A model generated the notes under the pieces. The model was not told the DNA's origin, did not search any database, and was given only the letters and a program-made list of their open reading frames with translations. A stretch of 64,000 bases of DNA, taken from contig OZ024840.1 in the NCBI GenBank assembly GCA_964017145.1, positions 2,852,001 to 2,916,000 of the forward strand, given 5' to 3'. Position 1 is the first letter of the stretch. Each line of letters opens with the position of its first letter. Below, piece by piece: positions 10,825 through 22,722 of this stretch. The translations under genes were made by a program, and so were the position numbers. This DNA is from Agrocybe praecox (taxonomy: Eukaryota > Basidiomycota > Agaricomycetes > Agaricales > Agrocybaceae).

Positions 10825-13013
10825 ATGATGCAGTCTCCAAAGGACCCTAACGGTGAGGAAGGTGTGTTTGCTGTCTTCTATTTCTCTGATGAATATTCTT
10901 TGCACATCCAAACTGATTGAAGTGAAATCCATTGGCTACAGCGAAAGACGACGATTCGCAAATACCTCGCCCAGTTTTGAACCCATGTCAACCTATTATC
11001 GCCAAGCCCGGAAGTAGGCCATCCAAGACATTGAGCACTTTTTCTGTCTCGTCTTTTATCAGACCAAAAAGGCGGGCATCTGTAATCACCAAAAATGTAG
11101 AAGGTTCGTTTGTAAGGAAACCTATACTCCCTATGTCCTATTCGCTCATTCCACGGCACCCCTGAAGATATGTCCACTAGAAGAAAGTTTATTTTAAAGC
11201 TCGCCAAAGCTTTGTTAACCTTTGGTGCACCCTCACATCGTATCGAGTCCCAACTTCTTGCTGCGTCCAATATATTGGATGCTAAAGCTGGTGGGTAAAG
11301 TTTGTTCTGTCGACAGAATGCTCTTTTGACTGTACAATTTATCACGCATTGGCAGAGTTTGTTCATCTACCCAATATAATTATTGCATCTTTCCGCAACG
11401 ACGACACACCATCAACGAGGACATATTTTATACGTTCTCGAGGACGAATTGCCTTGACTTCTTTACAAAAAGTGCATGAAGTCTACCGAGATGTATTACA
11501 TGATAATATTGGCGCAGAAGCTGGGACGGACGGCCTCCGACAAATTCTAAAATCACCTCCGATGTATTCTTTGAAATGGCGCTGCTTTTTTGCTTTTATA
11601 TGCGCTTCGATAATTTGCGGTCTTTCTTTCGGCGGTTCAATTGTTGACATGTGGATCAGCGGGGCATGCGCATGTGTCCTTCAATACCTAGGATTGAATG
11701 CGGCCAACAAAAGCTCAATGTATGCCAATGTTTATGAGTGAGTATTTCCATCTACTTCCCAACATTTCAATGATGACTAAACTCGTTTATTAGGATCTCT
11801 GTTTCGATTGTGGTGGCCTTTGTCGCTCGAGGGTTGAGCAATATTCCTGGCGATGTTTTTTGTTACAGCGCGATTTCTTCAGCTGGAGTAGTGGTCATTC
11901 TCCCTGGGTTTACAGTTTGTTCGAGCTTTGTTGACCTATTGAATCACTCGTTCGGATACTGATGTTTTATTTGTCAAGTGATCAGCGCCCTTGAGCTTAT
12001 GTCTAAGAACATATTTTGTGGGTCAGTAAGAATTGTGTACGCAATAATCTACACACTATTTCTCGTGAGTTTATGTGTTTTCAAACTACTTTCCATCTTA
12101 TACACCTGTTGCAGGGGTTCGGTTTAACAATTGGCTCAGACTTTTACTTGGTAATCGATCGGCGGGCACGACGCATATACTATCATAGCTCTGTGCCAAC
12201 CAATTTGACTTACACTCATGGCCAATTCATCACACAAAATGGTTCGAATCCCTATACGCCTGTAAGCGGCGTGCTTGGTCTGAGTAATATTGTGGGAAGT
12301 GTGCCCGACCATACTATCAGAGGTGGGGCTGTGGACATACAATCGAACTTGAATGGCTAAGTGTACATCTAGGTTGTATACGGGATCCAGCATGGCCATG
12401 GTGGAGACAGCCACTCCCTTGGTGGACTCTGTTTTTCTTGGTTCCAGTCTACTCCATCTGTTCCTCTCTCTCGAATCTTCAGTACTGGCGAAGTCTTCAG
12501 CTTCCTCTCATGGTCCTGTTCTCCTGTTGTGCCTATGCAGCAAATCGTGCAGCTAGCGTGGTCCTACCGGGACGGACAGACATTGTCTCTGCAGCTGGTG
12601 CCTTTGTTATCGGTTCTCTGGGCAATATATACTCGCGAGTCGTCCGTGGAACTGCTTTTACTTCGATGGTAACGGGTGTCTTATTCCTCGTACCTGTACG
12701 GCCCGTTTCTCTATCTTTTACTATGAATCAAACCTTGCTCTCTTAGTCTGGAATCGCCCAAGGCGGAGGCGTTACTCAAACATACCATAGCTCTGCCGAA
12801 CAGTACTCTAGTGGATTTTCTCTTGCACTTCGCATGATCACGGTCGCAGCTGGCGTAACAATTGGACTTTTTGTCAGTCAGGTCATAGGTTTGTTTTCCT
12901 AGTATACTATGCTGGTCCAATGTTAATATTAGTCTCTTTTTTTTTTTTTTTTTTTTTTTTTTCAAGTTTACTTCTTCGGGACTCGCAAAAATGCTGCGCA
13001 TTTTGCGTTCTAA
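10825..13013 (+). CDS. Prm10 / ThrE-like (DUF1212) multispanning transporter
   Basis: The family comprises threonine/serine-exporter-like membrane proteins; the yeast members are Prm10 and YJL108C, and the fungal substrate is unproven. The N-terminal cytosolic part contains RPVLNPCQPIIAKPG. It leads into RRKFILKLAKALLTFGAPSHR and EFVHLPNIIIASF, the conserved soluble core, followed by about ten hydrophobic segments (for example FFAFICASIICGLSFGGS, GNIYSRVVRGTAFTSMV). Two apparent frame breaks are removed by introns: 12262-12320 (GTAAGC...TATCAG) and one ending before GVTQTYHSS. The last intron has a 26-T tract. The final exon ends FFGTRKNAAHFAF, a typical family terminus. The N-terminus is shorter than in many basidiomycete relatives, so the ATG at 10825 may not be the true start; upstream exons could exist. 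Confidence 0.82.
12937..12962 (+). repeat. Homopolymer T26 at a splice acceptor
   Basis: Twenty-six consecutive T followed by CAAG form the polypyrimidine tract of the last intron of the Prm10-like gene. The length is likely to vary between strains or be a sequencing-error site. Confidence 0.85.
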
Positions 13014-13211
13014 ACCAGTATAGTACACGAAATCATAGTCCATGGGAACACTACACTACAAGTCTACTTCTTTTCAGACACATACAATTCGACAAGGCAT
13101 GTACAAGTACATATATCAACAGCGTCTGTCGCTAGCGATTATTGAAACCAAATTACCTACAAAGTGTAATAAAAGGGTGCTATAATAAATCTAAACTCAG
13201 ATAATAATAAA

Positions 13212-16200
13212 TCATGGTCCTAGGAGTTGGTTGAGCTCCTCCAAGCGGCGCTGCATTAAGTCCGCTTTGCTGAAGTTCTGGCCTAGCGTCATGTTGGCCA
13301 GCTCTGTTTTCTTCTTCTGTACTTCTAGGAGTTTGGCTTCAATTGAGTCTTCAATAATGAACTTGATCGTCGTTACGGGCCTGGTCTGGCCAAGACGATG
13401 CTGAAGTAAATTTGGCATGAGATAACAAACAAACAAACAAGAGACTGTTGTCAAATTCGACTTACAATGCGGTCGACTGCTTGATTTTCGACTGCCGGGT
13501 TCCTACACGGTGCTCAGTAAGCACGGAAAATGATAGTAACAGGATAAATGTTACCAATAAGGGTCCATAAGGTAAACACGTTGAGCGGCTGTAAGATTAA
13601 GTCCAACGCCGCCAGCTTTCAAACTGACGAGAAGCACTTCGCATCCAGGATCATGTTTCAAGGCCTCCATGGCACGTGTACGGTCATCGCGCTTCATAGT
13701 GCCATCCAACCTATCGTATTTAATCCCAGCAGCCTCGAGGGCATCTTCGATTCTTTAGATAGATGTGAGTAACCCAACATTTATACGATGAAAATTGCCA
13801 CATACTTATCAAGCATTGATGTCCACTGGGAGCTATGAGGCACATCAGGACGGGGTCTAGCCTAGGGAAACCAACGTCGAGAAACTCACAATACAACAGT
13901 CTTCGTAATTCCTTCCTCCGGGGCAGCTGCTCCAGTCTCGTCGATAAGTTGAATTTCTGGATCGAAATTACTAGAATATGCATTCATTCTCGAGAATTGG
14001 ACGAGGTCGTTTAATAATGCTTTAATTTTTGTGGACGGATGGAAGTTTTCTAACGACGCTCCTTTTTGTCTTTTTTCACGCTTCTGTACCCTCTTTTTCT
14101 GGGGTTGATCTGCCTGTGCATCAGGCTTGATTTCATATGCGTCAGTAGGGGATAGAGCATATTGGCAGACAGAACAGCTGCGTCGGATCTCAGGTTGCAC
14201 ATTCGGCCAACCAGGGCATATTGAATTGCGATAGCACTCGATGCAGAAAAGATGTTGGCAGCGCGCCAAGACCGGTCGTGGAACGTTTGGACTGCTTGCA
14301 CGGGTCGGTCCGCGTGAAGTACCCGCCTTCCCTCGACGGCGCTTGTTGGGTGTCGTAGTGTCGTTGTCCATTCCATCCATTTGGGTCATTTCAGAAGAAG
14401 TGCAAAGTTCACCACCACATTCCACACATTGTGTGGTCGCTGATTCGCGTAAGATGGCAAAAATAGCAGCTGCTCTTGATGCACTGAAACCATCCTTCGC
14501 AATTGCAGAGATGATGTCTTCGTAGGACTGGGCATTTTCGGGGTTATCACTGTCAGCAAACGGTTCCTTTCCTTGAACCAGTTCGAAATGATCGCATATT
14601 TGTCGCAGACGCAGAATTTTTTGCAGAATCCCGACATAATTCTTCATGACCTCGTTCTTCTCGGACAGATCATTGAACTCGGCCTTGGATTCATTAAAAA
14701 ATTTATCGTAGATCTCCTTTTCTTCGGAATCGAACTTGAGATATCTGAGTTCGTCGCGGCGTGGAGGAAGAGATAGGATTTTCTTCCCATCTGGAGTTTT
14801 GGTCTCCTTAGTGCGACGGAGTGTGATACACTGCATGATAGTTTGAAGGCGAACAACGCCTAATGTTTGTCCAAACTTGACTGGGCTGCCAATATATTCT
14901 GTCCAGATATTTTTGTCGTCCAAAGGTTCCAGTCGTAAAAATTTGATGAGGGCAAAAACGTCGTCCAATTTATTTTGAACGGGAGTTCCAGTTAAACATA
15001 ACCGACGGTCTGCCATCAAGTCACAACAAGCCCGACTGGCCACAGTAGCAGTTTCCTTAATGGAGCTACAAAAAATTAGGAATCACCTTAAAGAGACAGA
15101 GGAGATGCTTACTGAGCTTCGTCCAGTACAACGCGGAACCAATGAATACTTTGCAGGGCACTGGGTACCTCGGCGGGGTTATTCGCCTGACCGAAGATCG
15201 TCGACTTTTTCCTTTTAGTACCTATTTTCTTTGGTTTCGGTAGACGGACAACCTGATTGCCATGTTCGTCAATATCAATGCCGCCTTGGCCTTCACTGCT
15301 TGCGTTATCCTCCTCGTCCTCTTCTGCAGCAAGAATGCTACGGTTTTGTTTTGAAAACTCGGAGGCAAGTGTAGCGTATGTCGTAATAACGACATCAAAA
15401 TCTGCCAGAAATGCAGGGTCGGGGCGCCTTGCATTGCCGTGATATATATATACTCGCAGCTGTCTCCCTTCCCGGACGCGCTTTGGTTTCTCGTCCACAG
15501 GCTTCTCATCTACCACAATAGCCGTCTGCGATGCGCTTGAGTTTGGAGGTACACAAGGGTTGCCACTACCACCGAGTACAGATACCTCCCCCTTCCAATG
15601 TTCCCGGAACTGATCTTCCCAATTGGACACGGTAGAAAGAGGACACACAATTAAGGTCGCGCGACTTTTCGCCTTTATTCGACACGATCTTGCATATGAC
15701 ATGTCAAGTTTGTCTTGTAATTTTTCTGCCGCTTTCGCCTTCCCTTTGCCTGAAGACGAAGCCGTATCAGAGACATCAGGCATACCCCAAACACTGCCAG
15801 CAAAATGTGCAGCATTAGGTGCGTTGTTACCAGATACAGGCTTTGGGATAACTTCAAGTGGTGATGCTGCAAATGCTATGGAAGAGTCGAGGGTGGAAGC
15901 AATGACAGAAACACAGCTGATTGTTTTTCCTAGCCCCATCTGAAGAAGAATGTTAATTGCGATCTCTACGGAGAAATGATAAATCCTACATCATCAGCTA
16001 ATATAGCACCTTTTGCCTCTTGGGGAGCATCGAAAACTTCTTTCCCGGTCACCATGTGAAGCCAAGTAGTACGGCCGGAAACTGGATTATGTTTTTTTTG
16101 CCACAAAGATGAGAAACCAGTCGCGTTCGTTTTCTCGCGCTCGCGTTCCAATAGGAATGTAAGCGCCTTCTTCTGGTGTGGATAGAGTTTCGTCGCAACG

Positions 16201-17468
16201 TCCGAGGCTTGAGATTGTTACTCGTAAAGATTTATTCAGAAATGAATAGAGATACACTTACTAGGTTCTGTTTCTGCTAATTCTTCCCCATCCTTCAGCG
16301 TTTTAAAAAGCTCATCTACCTGAGATCTCTGAACTTCGACGCTTTTGCCAGAAGAATTTGGAGTCGTCCATCGCGAATGATCCCTCTGATGAAGGATGCC
16401 CAGGCTAGCTGACGCCATCATGGCGCGACGTCCATCTACAAGATGGTGATGTGGGTTGTAATAATGATAGTTCGTCAATCGCTGCATGTCATAAGGCGAT
16501 GCAGGATTGTCAAGCAATAAATTGGATTGCTGAAGATAGTTTCCGACTACCGGAATATTCCCTTTGGGCGTGTAAACTAGCATTTGGAGAGGCAATATGG
16601 GAAGCTAATGGTAGAAAGAGGCAAGGTCAATGGAGGCAAGATACTGATAAATGACAAGCCATACATTGCCTGTGCCCTTGCGAATCTTTGCATCTAGTCT
16701 GATTAATCCCTTGCCAAGCATGGGACCTAAAAGATCTGCAACCTTTTGCTCTACTACTCCGAAAACCTCCCCAGGGACATTTTCACCACTTGAACCCTTC
16801 GTGGAAGGCGTTCTGATGTGTATAGTTTCTTTACTTGTTGCTTTATTTGGATTATGTTCGTATTGCAGTCTGACATATGCCCACTCCGTCTCTCCGGGGT
16901 TCTGAGGCGAAAGGTATGCTACCGGATAGAGTACGAGCGCAGTGACGGTCAATTGTCCAATACAGACAGGTGTCTTCGGCGGAAGATCTGCAGGAAGAGG
17001 TGGTTGAGATGGCTGCCGAGATAGAGAGGGCGGAGGCGGTGAGGGCGAGCCCGTCAGGTCAATAACTTGACGGCTTTCCATGGAACTGGAGGCTTGAGGT
17101 TGCTGGGGGGCGACAAATGGATATGAAGGACTTCTATTGGATATACTGGGCGTCGAATGGTTGTTGCTTGCGAGAAAAGGCGGAGGTCCAGCGAAAGGGG
17201 GACGATATGTGGATTGATTAGGGGAAGGGCCATAGTTTGAAAATTGGTTGAAGGGAGAGGGAGAAAAATGGGAAGGGGCCTGGGCGGGTGGATTGAAAGG
17301 GGTGGTCACGGTAAAGGGCGAGGGGGCAGTAAAGTCGTGTCTGATATCAGTCCTTGGGCGCTTATGCTGGCGTTGTTGTTGGTAGGAAACATTGTCGTCG
17401 TCGTCGTCGAGAGTGAGGTCGATGTGGTTTGAGTTTGAGATGGCGGAGACTGGGGAGGGGGCGGCCAT
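13212..17468 (-). CDS. RAD5/HLTF-like SNF2 ATPase with embedded RING finger
   Basis: A nuclear DNA translocase of the Rad5/HLTF/Rad16 group, about 1,200-1,250 residues, likely acting in DNA-damage tolerance through ubiquitin ligase activity. Order: Ser/Pro-rich N-terminus with IDLTLDDDDD (SIM-like), then a region around 16650-17000 (VTALVLYP, VRLQYEHNPNKA, VADLLGPMLGKGLI) that reads like a divergent HIRAN domain. The helicase N-lobe follows, with Walker A ILADD-MGLGKT split by an intron near 15940 and a DEAQ box at about 15115. A C4-type/RING insert sits near 14170-14440 (CVECGGELC, CQHLFCIECY, CSVC). The C-lobe has FSQW-type and QAVDRIHRLGQTRPV motifs. I chose the ATG at 17466-17468. HLTF versus Rad16 assignment depends on the weak HIRAN reading. 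It converges with the transporter gene, 198 bp between stops. Confidence 0.8.
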
Positions 17469-17579
17469 GAACAACGGCGGCAGATTTCAAGCAGTAAAAT
17501 ATGAGCAGAACAGTGTCATTAGTCAGCACATGACCATTTGATTTCAGATAAGCTACAATATGCCATATGTAATTTCTAA

Positions 17580-18719
17580 TTAGGTCCATCCCATAGAGTA
17601 ATACGCTTTCCGTGCTGCTTCTTCCTTTGCAATCTGTTTGTTACTACCCGTCCCTTCCCCCTTGCAAATCCCGTTCACTATATTTCCACTTAGTTTTTCT
17701 TCTTTTTTTTCTTTCTCAGAATTATTTTTACTCACCAATGCATTTCACCAACCATCGCCCCGCGTGTGACGGTCCACTGAACTCTGCAAGATATTCCACC
17801 GTAACTCGGCGCTGCATGGCAGCCTGATTAAATAACGGGAGGAAGGGTAGCGAGGGTTGCGCCGGGGCAAGCGGATTCGGAAGTTTTGTCACACCGCTCG
17901 GTAACTGTGCAGGTGTGTCCCGAGGACGTCTAGGTGGCGAGGCAGGCGGTTGGGAAGCAAAGAAAATAGGAGGATTCAATGTGACAGGAGACATAGTCTC
18001 GCTCTTGGCTCGCTTCGGAGGTGGTATTACAACGCTTTGCTGAGTGTCAGGAGCAGACATAGGGCCACGAAACAGCCTTTCAAATTCTTGTTCAAGTAGC
18101 CCGTTAATCCAATCGTTTACAGACTGGGGTCCAGAAGTCAAGTATACTCCACCAACATAAGCGTAGAAAATGAAATGTGTTTCCTGCATGCCGTTAGTAA
18201 ATGATCGGCAACTAGCATTTAGAACATACCTGAGATGACTTGAGCGAAGAAAACAAGTCTGGATGGCAGCGTAGTTTATACCTCAATCCATAGTGTGATA
18301 CCCAATCCTCAATCATATTAGTGGAAAGCAAATGTTCTCTGTATTTCTGGGATGGTGATGGATTAGCTGCGATCCTCGAGATATCGTTAAGCTACACTTG
18401 CATGTATTTCCGATGCTTGCAGTAGTGGGCGCCTTTGGAATAACGTAAAAGTCACCGCCACGTCGAATGCAGTCTTTCCAAGATCCCCAAGTCTTTCGTT
18501 GTCGCCATAGTCAGCAGGAGAAACGTTTGGACGCCGCAGGGATTTATGTGTGAAAACCTGGAGCAGTAAATCACTATTTAACCGTGGCAGTACTGGCACA
18601 CGAGATCCCTTGAAATTCCTCTGGTCATTCCCTATAGAGCGTGTGCGTTTCAGTGTTACCGAGGGATTCTGTGTGCCAGGATAATATGTGCCAGGATTGC
18701 CAGGGATAATGGTGTTCAT
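17580..18719 (-). CDS. RNase III-fold protein with dsRBD, catalytic residues degenerate
   Basis: The N-terminal half has the RNase III fold signature: LLLQVFTHKSLR, then NERLGDLGKTAFDVAV at the position of the usual NERLEFLGDxxL. Relative to active RNase III the second acidic residue is Gly and the Asp of GD is Lys, so catalysis is probably lost. The C-terminal part (about 17580-17850) resembles a double-stranded-RNA-binding domain: VEYLAEFSG, then GICKGEGTGSNKQIAKEEAARKA and the end YYSMGWT. A Pro-rich linker separates them. Similar degenerate forms occur in mitochondrial ribosomal L44/mL57-type proteins, so an RNA-binding scaffold role is a reasonable inference. The intron at complement 18347-18401 would use a GC donor (GCAAGT), or a weak GT donor six bases downstream. 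It lies upstream of the RAD5-like gene on the same strand, 111 bp apart. Confidence 0.68.
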
Positions 18720-19074
18720 TTACAAGTCATTGCGGCTTAAAGAGAGCGCTGACTTTATATGTCCATGACTCCATAATGAATCGAAGCTTATGTACAATAA
18801 ACGTCAACAACTATCCAGGTGGCACTGACTCCACCGAGTCGTCGCTACATGGAAAATTCCTCAAGGCTGCAGGCAGTTCGGGACTGACCTGGAAATTTGA
18901 AGTGCACTAAGGGTCCCATGTCCCATGTCAACCCATGTACACATATTAAGTGAACCGATGACACCGAGAAGACAATATCAATTTAAATATTATATATTCA
19001 AATTCCTGAGTCCTGACGAATACAAAAAATAGTGCTTATTATATATCCTATGACTGATTCCATAAATTAAAAGT
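18720..19074 (-). other. Intergenic: 5' of RNase III-like gene, 3' of P450
   Basis: 355 bp between two co-oriented genes. It holds three copies of CCCATGT within 24 bp (18915-18921, 18922-18928, 18932-18938) and an AT-rich stretch (18975-19070). Nothing else is recognisable. Confidence 0.4.
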
Positions 19075-21116
19075 TCATATCACCCGTCTTCTGAACAATA
19101 TTTTCGCACTGGGATTAGGGAGATTGTTTGTTCCAACAACAACATCTTCTGGCCTTACCCCGTCCTCGAAACGCACATCATAATGCAAAACTGTATGCGC
19201 CAACATTATCTTCATTACAGCCGCAGCGAAAAACCTACCAGGACAAGCGTGTCGGCCATACCCCCATGCGAGAAAATCGGCTGATGTTGAAACGAGTTGA
19301 AATTGCATTCCGCTTGAGATAGTGGAGTCATCTCCGTAGCGTTGATCATGCATGTCAGAAAATCGAAAGCCGTCGAATAGGTGTGCCGAAGCATAGAGAT
19401 TTTCATCTAAATGGCGGGCTTGAGCAGCTATGGCGAGAAGGGTATCCTCCGGAAGATGTGTACCGTCGGCAAACGTATATGGTTGCATCACTTTTCGCAA
19501 CGAGGACACTAATACGAAGTTCATGGGAATATTGCGCTTGATGTCAGGATGTTGATGGATCAATGAAAGGGCTCACCTGAAGAAATATTACTCATCCTCA
19601 TAGACTCCTTCAGAAAGCTGTCTACTTTGTACATCTTGTCGAGGGAGGTTTTGTTCCATCCTTCATGAGAAACGGCGCCGTGTATTTCCTTCCTTAGAGC
19701 TGCTGCATATGTAGGATTGGATGCTAAGTAGTATAATGCATGTGCGTAAGTCTATTTGAAACATCAGTGTCCGATTGGATGGTATGGGTCATGCAATCAT
19801 TCTTACCAAGGAAATTGTGCGATTAGTCGTAACGAGAAGTTCAGAAAGAGTGGTCGAAATATTCGGCAATGTCTCTTCAGCTGTGGCATTTGTAACCAGG
19901 AGTGAAATTAGGTCCATCTACACAGCACAGGTAAGCAAAGACATACCATTACTGAGCTAAAACAGTCGCTGCTTACATTCTTATGACTTTCGTCCTTGGG
20001 CTTCTTGGGCTCGACTTTCCTTCGACGGACATACGATTCTGTCAGAAGTTGTAAGCGCCGCATCTTCCTATGGTGGTTGCTGAAGTATCGAAGAGTTCTA
20101 ACGAGAGTACATACTCAAGGCGCCTTGACAAAAGTTTGATTAACTGGACTTACGACCGCAGTGTAGCTGGCAACACGGCAAAAGCAATTGGTAACCAGTA
20201 TTGATACGCGCCTAACGCCAAAGATGCAACAAGATGAGCGTATTCTTGATCCTGGGCTAAAAAAAATTCAAGGGGCAGACATGATAAGCTTGGCTCAACG
20301 TTGCAGCAATAGTCTTACAGAAAGAGTCGCCGACAAGAATGCGACCAATAACTTTAGCAGTTGTTGTAGTGACCAAATTTATAGCATGTAGTTCATGCCA
20401 ACCTACTGAGAAGTCGAATGAGTTGCGGACAGATCACCCTTAGCTGAGCCTACCGATAGTATTAGACGGGATGAAACCATCGGACACGGACACAACCTCT
20501 TCATGAACAACTGGAATGATGAAAGCGATATTTTGCGTTATATACCGGGTTGATAATTCCAGGCCTTGCGCGACGACGGCCTTATAGTGACCACCAGCAT
20601 ATAGCGATGAGTCTGGCTAGGCGAATATGAGTTAAGGTGTCTGGAATGTTAGTGTAATCACTCTTGGTGCATACCTTATCAACGGCACTCGTGAAAGATA
20701 TTTCGTGCTCCGAGGCTTTTCGTAATTCTTCGATTGTTCTCGTTCCTGTCATGAGGACAACCCATCGATTCAAAGTGGAGATTTTGAACATGGCGCCACG
20801 ATACTAGAGAAATTTGTTATAACTTGAAAGTACCAATATAATTTAATAGTTCAAAGTAAGTACCTTTTGATAACCTTGTTGAAGTAGTGCCCGACCATTT
20901 GTTAGAAACTTCAATGCATCGAAGTAGGATAGGGAGTATGATGTGCGTCCCAACGTTGGTATGTGCCTGAGCTTTTAGAGATGAATCATTCCCGTCAGTA
21001 TTGAGTAAACCATAACAGCACGGTAGATACATTTGGTTGAGTCCTTTCGGTCCTTGAGAATATGAATAGGAGTAGAGCTGCAAAGAGACAAAAGAAGATA
21101 GCAGGAGAATGATCAT
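19075..21116 (-). CDS. Cytochrome P450 monooxygenase
   Basis: An ER-anchored haem monooxygenase; substrate unknown. The start at 21116 puts a membrane anchor directly at the N-terminus (MIILLLSSFVSLQLYSYSYS), followed by GLNQMHIPTLG across an intron, the family-typical proline-containing hinge. Further on are ISTLNRWVVLMTG, EELRKASEHEISFTSAV, the K-helix ESMR near 19600, and the haem-binding loop FLAWGYGRHACPGRF at about 19250, whose Cys is the axial ligand. The gene is broken into many short exons. The I-helix region (LSELLVTTNRTIS) lacks an obvious AGxDT/S motif, which is common among Agaricomycete expansions related to CYP5150/CYP5037-type enzymes; that subfamily placement is from memory and tentative. 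Another open frame (21113-21316) overlaps the 5' end but would add residues before the anchor, so I leave it out. Confidence 0.85.
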
Positions 21117-21444
21117 CGTCCATGTCCATGACGAACAAAACAAAGCGGTAGTGCCACCTGTGGGATAAACAAATTTCCGAGTTCTATATTTGTAAGAGAC
21201 TTGACAGCCCGTGTGATAAGATAAGATCTTAGGGCTTCTCTGTTTCCCAACGAGCTATCTTCAACCAGCATAAATTCCACAGACAAGACCCGCGGAGACT
21301 CCAAAACGCTGCTCATTTGCTTTCAAACATAGACACAGTACACGTGATGCGCATTTCAGATCATATATAGCATCTCAGAAAGCCCACCCACGTTGATTGC
21401 GTATCTTTTAAGACCCCACACTTATCTCCTTTGCTCTTCCTACT
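21117..21444. promoter_or_regulatory. Divergent promoter, P450 / S-formylglutathione hydrolase, with E-box
   Basis: A 328-bp spacer between divergent starts. It contains one CACGTG at 21341-21346, about 100 bp before the hydrolase start, and a pyrimidine-rich leader (21410-21442) just before that ATG. CACGTG is a bHLH target in fungi, but a single 6-mer may be chance. Confidence 0.35.
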
Positions 21445-22650
21445 ATGAGTGCTAGTGTACCAGCTCTCGAAAAAGTCTCTTCAAACAAGGTCTTTCAGGG
21501 TGAATTAATCAAGTACAAGTTCAAGGTATATCTCCCTTTTCTAGTTAGCATTTATTCCGCGCCCTTTACTCAAGAGTAACTTTGAGAAAGTCGTCCGTAC
21601 TCGGAGGCCTAGATGCCCAGTTCAACCTTTTCATCCCCTTTATTGGAAAAGATGCAAATTCGAAGTTCCCCGTTCTTGTTTACCTTGCAGGTCTGACTTG
21701 TACAGAAGATAATGGGTATGACGCCATTGCGTTCAATTGGGTCCTTGATGTAAATGCTAATATCCAATAGAGCTCAGAAAGGCGGATTTTTCAGCACTGC
21801 GTCGGCGCAACAAATTGCGATCCTCTTTCCAGACACATCTCCTCGTGGTGCCGGAGTCCCAGGCGAAGATACTGACTGGGACTTTGGAACAGGTGCAGGG
21901 TTTTATTTGAATGCTACAAAACCTGAATACGCCAAGTATTACAATATGGCGACACACATCACAGAAGAACTTCCTCGAGTTATAGAAGCAGCTGGTCTAC
22001 CCCTCGTAAGGTTTTGCCTTTTCTAACTAGCCAGACCAGCTAATCTTGTACCAAAGGATTTCGACCGACAATCTATCTTTGGACACAGCATGGGAGGTCA
22101 CGGAGCTTTGACGCTTTACCTTTCATCAAACCTGTATAGATCTGCATCTGCTTTCGCGCCCATCAGTAACCCATCAAAATGTCCCTGGGGAGAAAAGGCC
22201 TTCAACGGTTACTTGGAAGGCGGAGTAGCAGAAGCTTTATCGAAATATGATGCAACGGAACTCATATCCAAAACCACGGAACCCGTTCACATCTTGATCG
22301 ACTATGTATGCTCTGTCTTCGCAACAAAGGTTCGTGCTAATTGTTTTACAGGGTACCGGAGACAATTTCTACAAGCAAGGACAACTTCTCCCTGAGAACT
22401 TCCTAAAGGCTGCCCGTGACGCTGGACACGACGAATTACAAGTTCGAGTCAGAAGCCAGCTTGATTATGATCACAGTTATTACTTTGTGAGTGATACTAC
22501 GAGGAAGCCCAAGGTATAGCATTTTCTAATTGTCCCTTCAAAGATATCAACCTTTGCGTCAGATCACATCCACTGTGAGTTTATCGTTATCTTTTTACAA
22601 CAAAAATAGCTCAAAGTCCCACAGTCCACGCCAACATTCTGAAAGCATGA
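21445..22650 (+). CDS. S-formylglutathione hydrolase (esterase D family)
   Basis: A cytosolic serine hydrolase that splits S-formylglutathione to glutathione and formate, the second step of formaldehyde detoxification. Roughly 285-290 residues, the normal family size. Intron 1 (21526-21590) joins KYKFK to [16 protein letters not shown]. Signature segments follow: [35 protein letters not shown], and the nucleophile elbow [10 protein letters not shown] (Ser in GHS). Next is [20 protein letters not shown], then DYDHSYYF carrying the catalytic His. The final exon after an intron near 22576-22610 encodes the ending HANILKA. All catalytic elements are present. The stop lies 72 bp from the convergent kinase stop. 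Confidence 0.92.
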
Positions 22651-22722
22651 GTGTTTGAGATGACTTGGACTAGATGTTTAATGAATAAATATTATGGTTA
22701 TCTTTATGACAGAGAAACAGCG

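Noticed and set aside
12262..12320. Frameshift in the Prm10-like gene
   Set aside because: A strong GTAAGC donor and TATCAG acceptor excise 59 nt and join the two frames exactly.
21113..21316. Additional coding exon upstream of the P450 anchor
   Set aside because: It is in a different frame from the anchor and would place about 65 polar residues before the membrane segment, unlike P450s.
17580..22650. Secondary-metabolite cluster around the P450
   Set aside because: Neighbours are housekeeping or nuclear genes; there is no synthase, transporter or second tailoring enzyme beside it.
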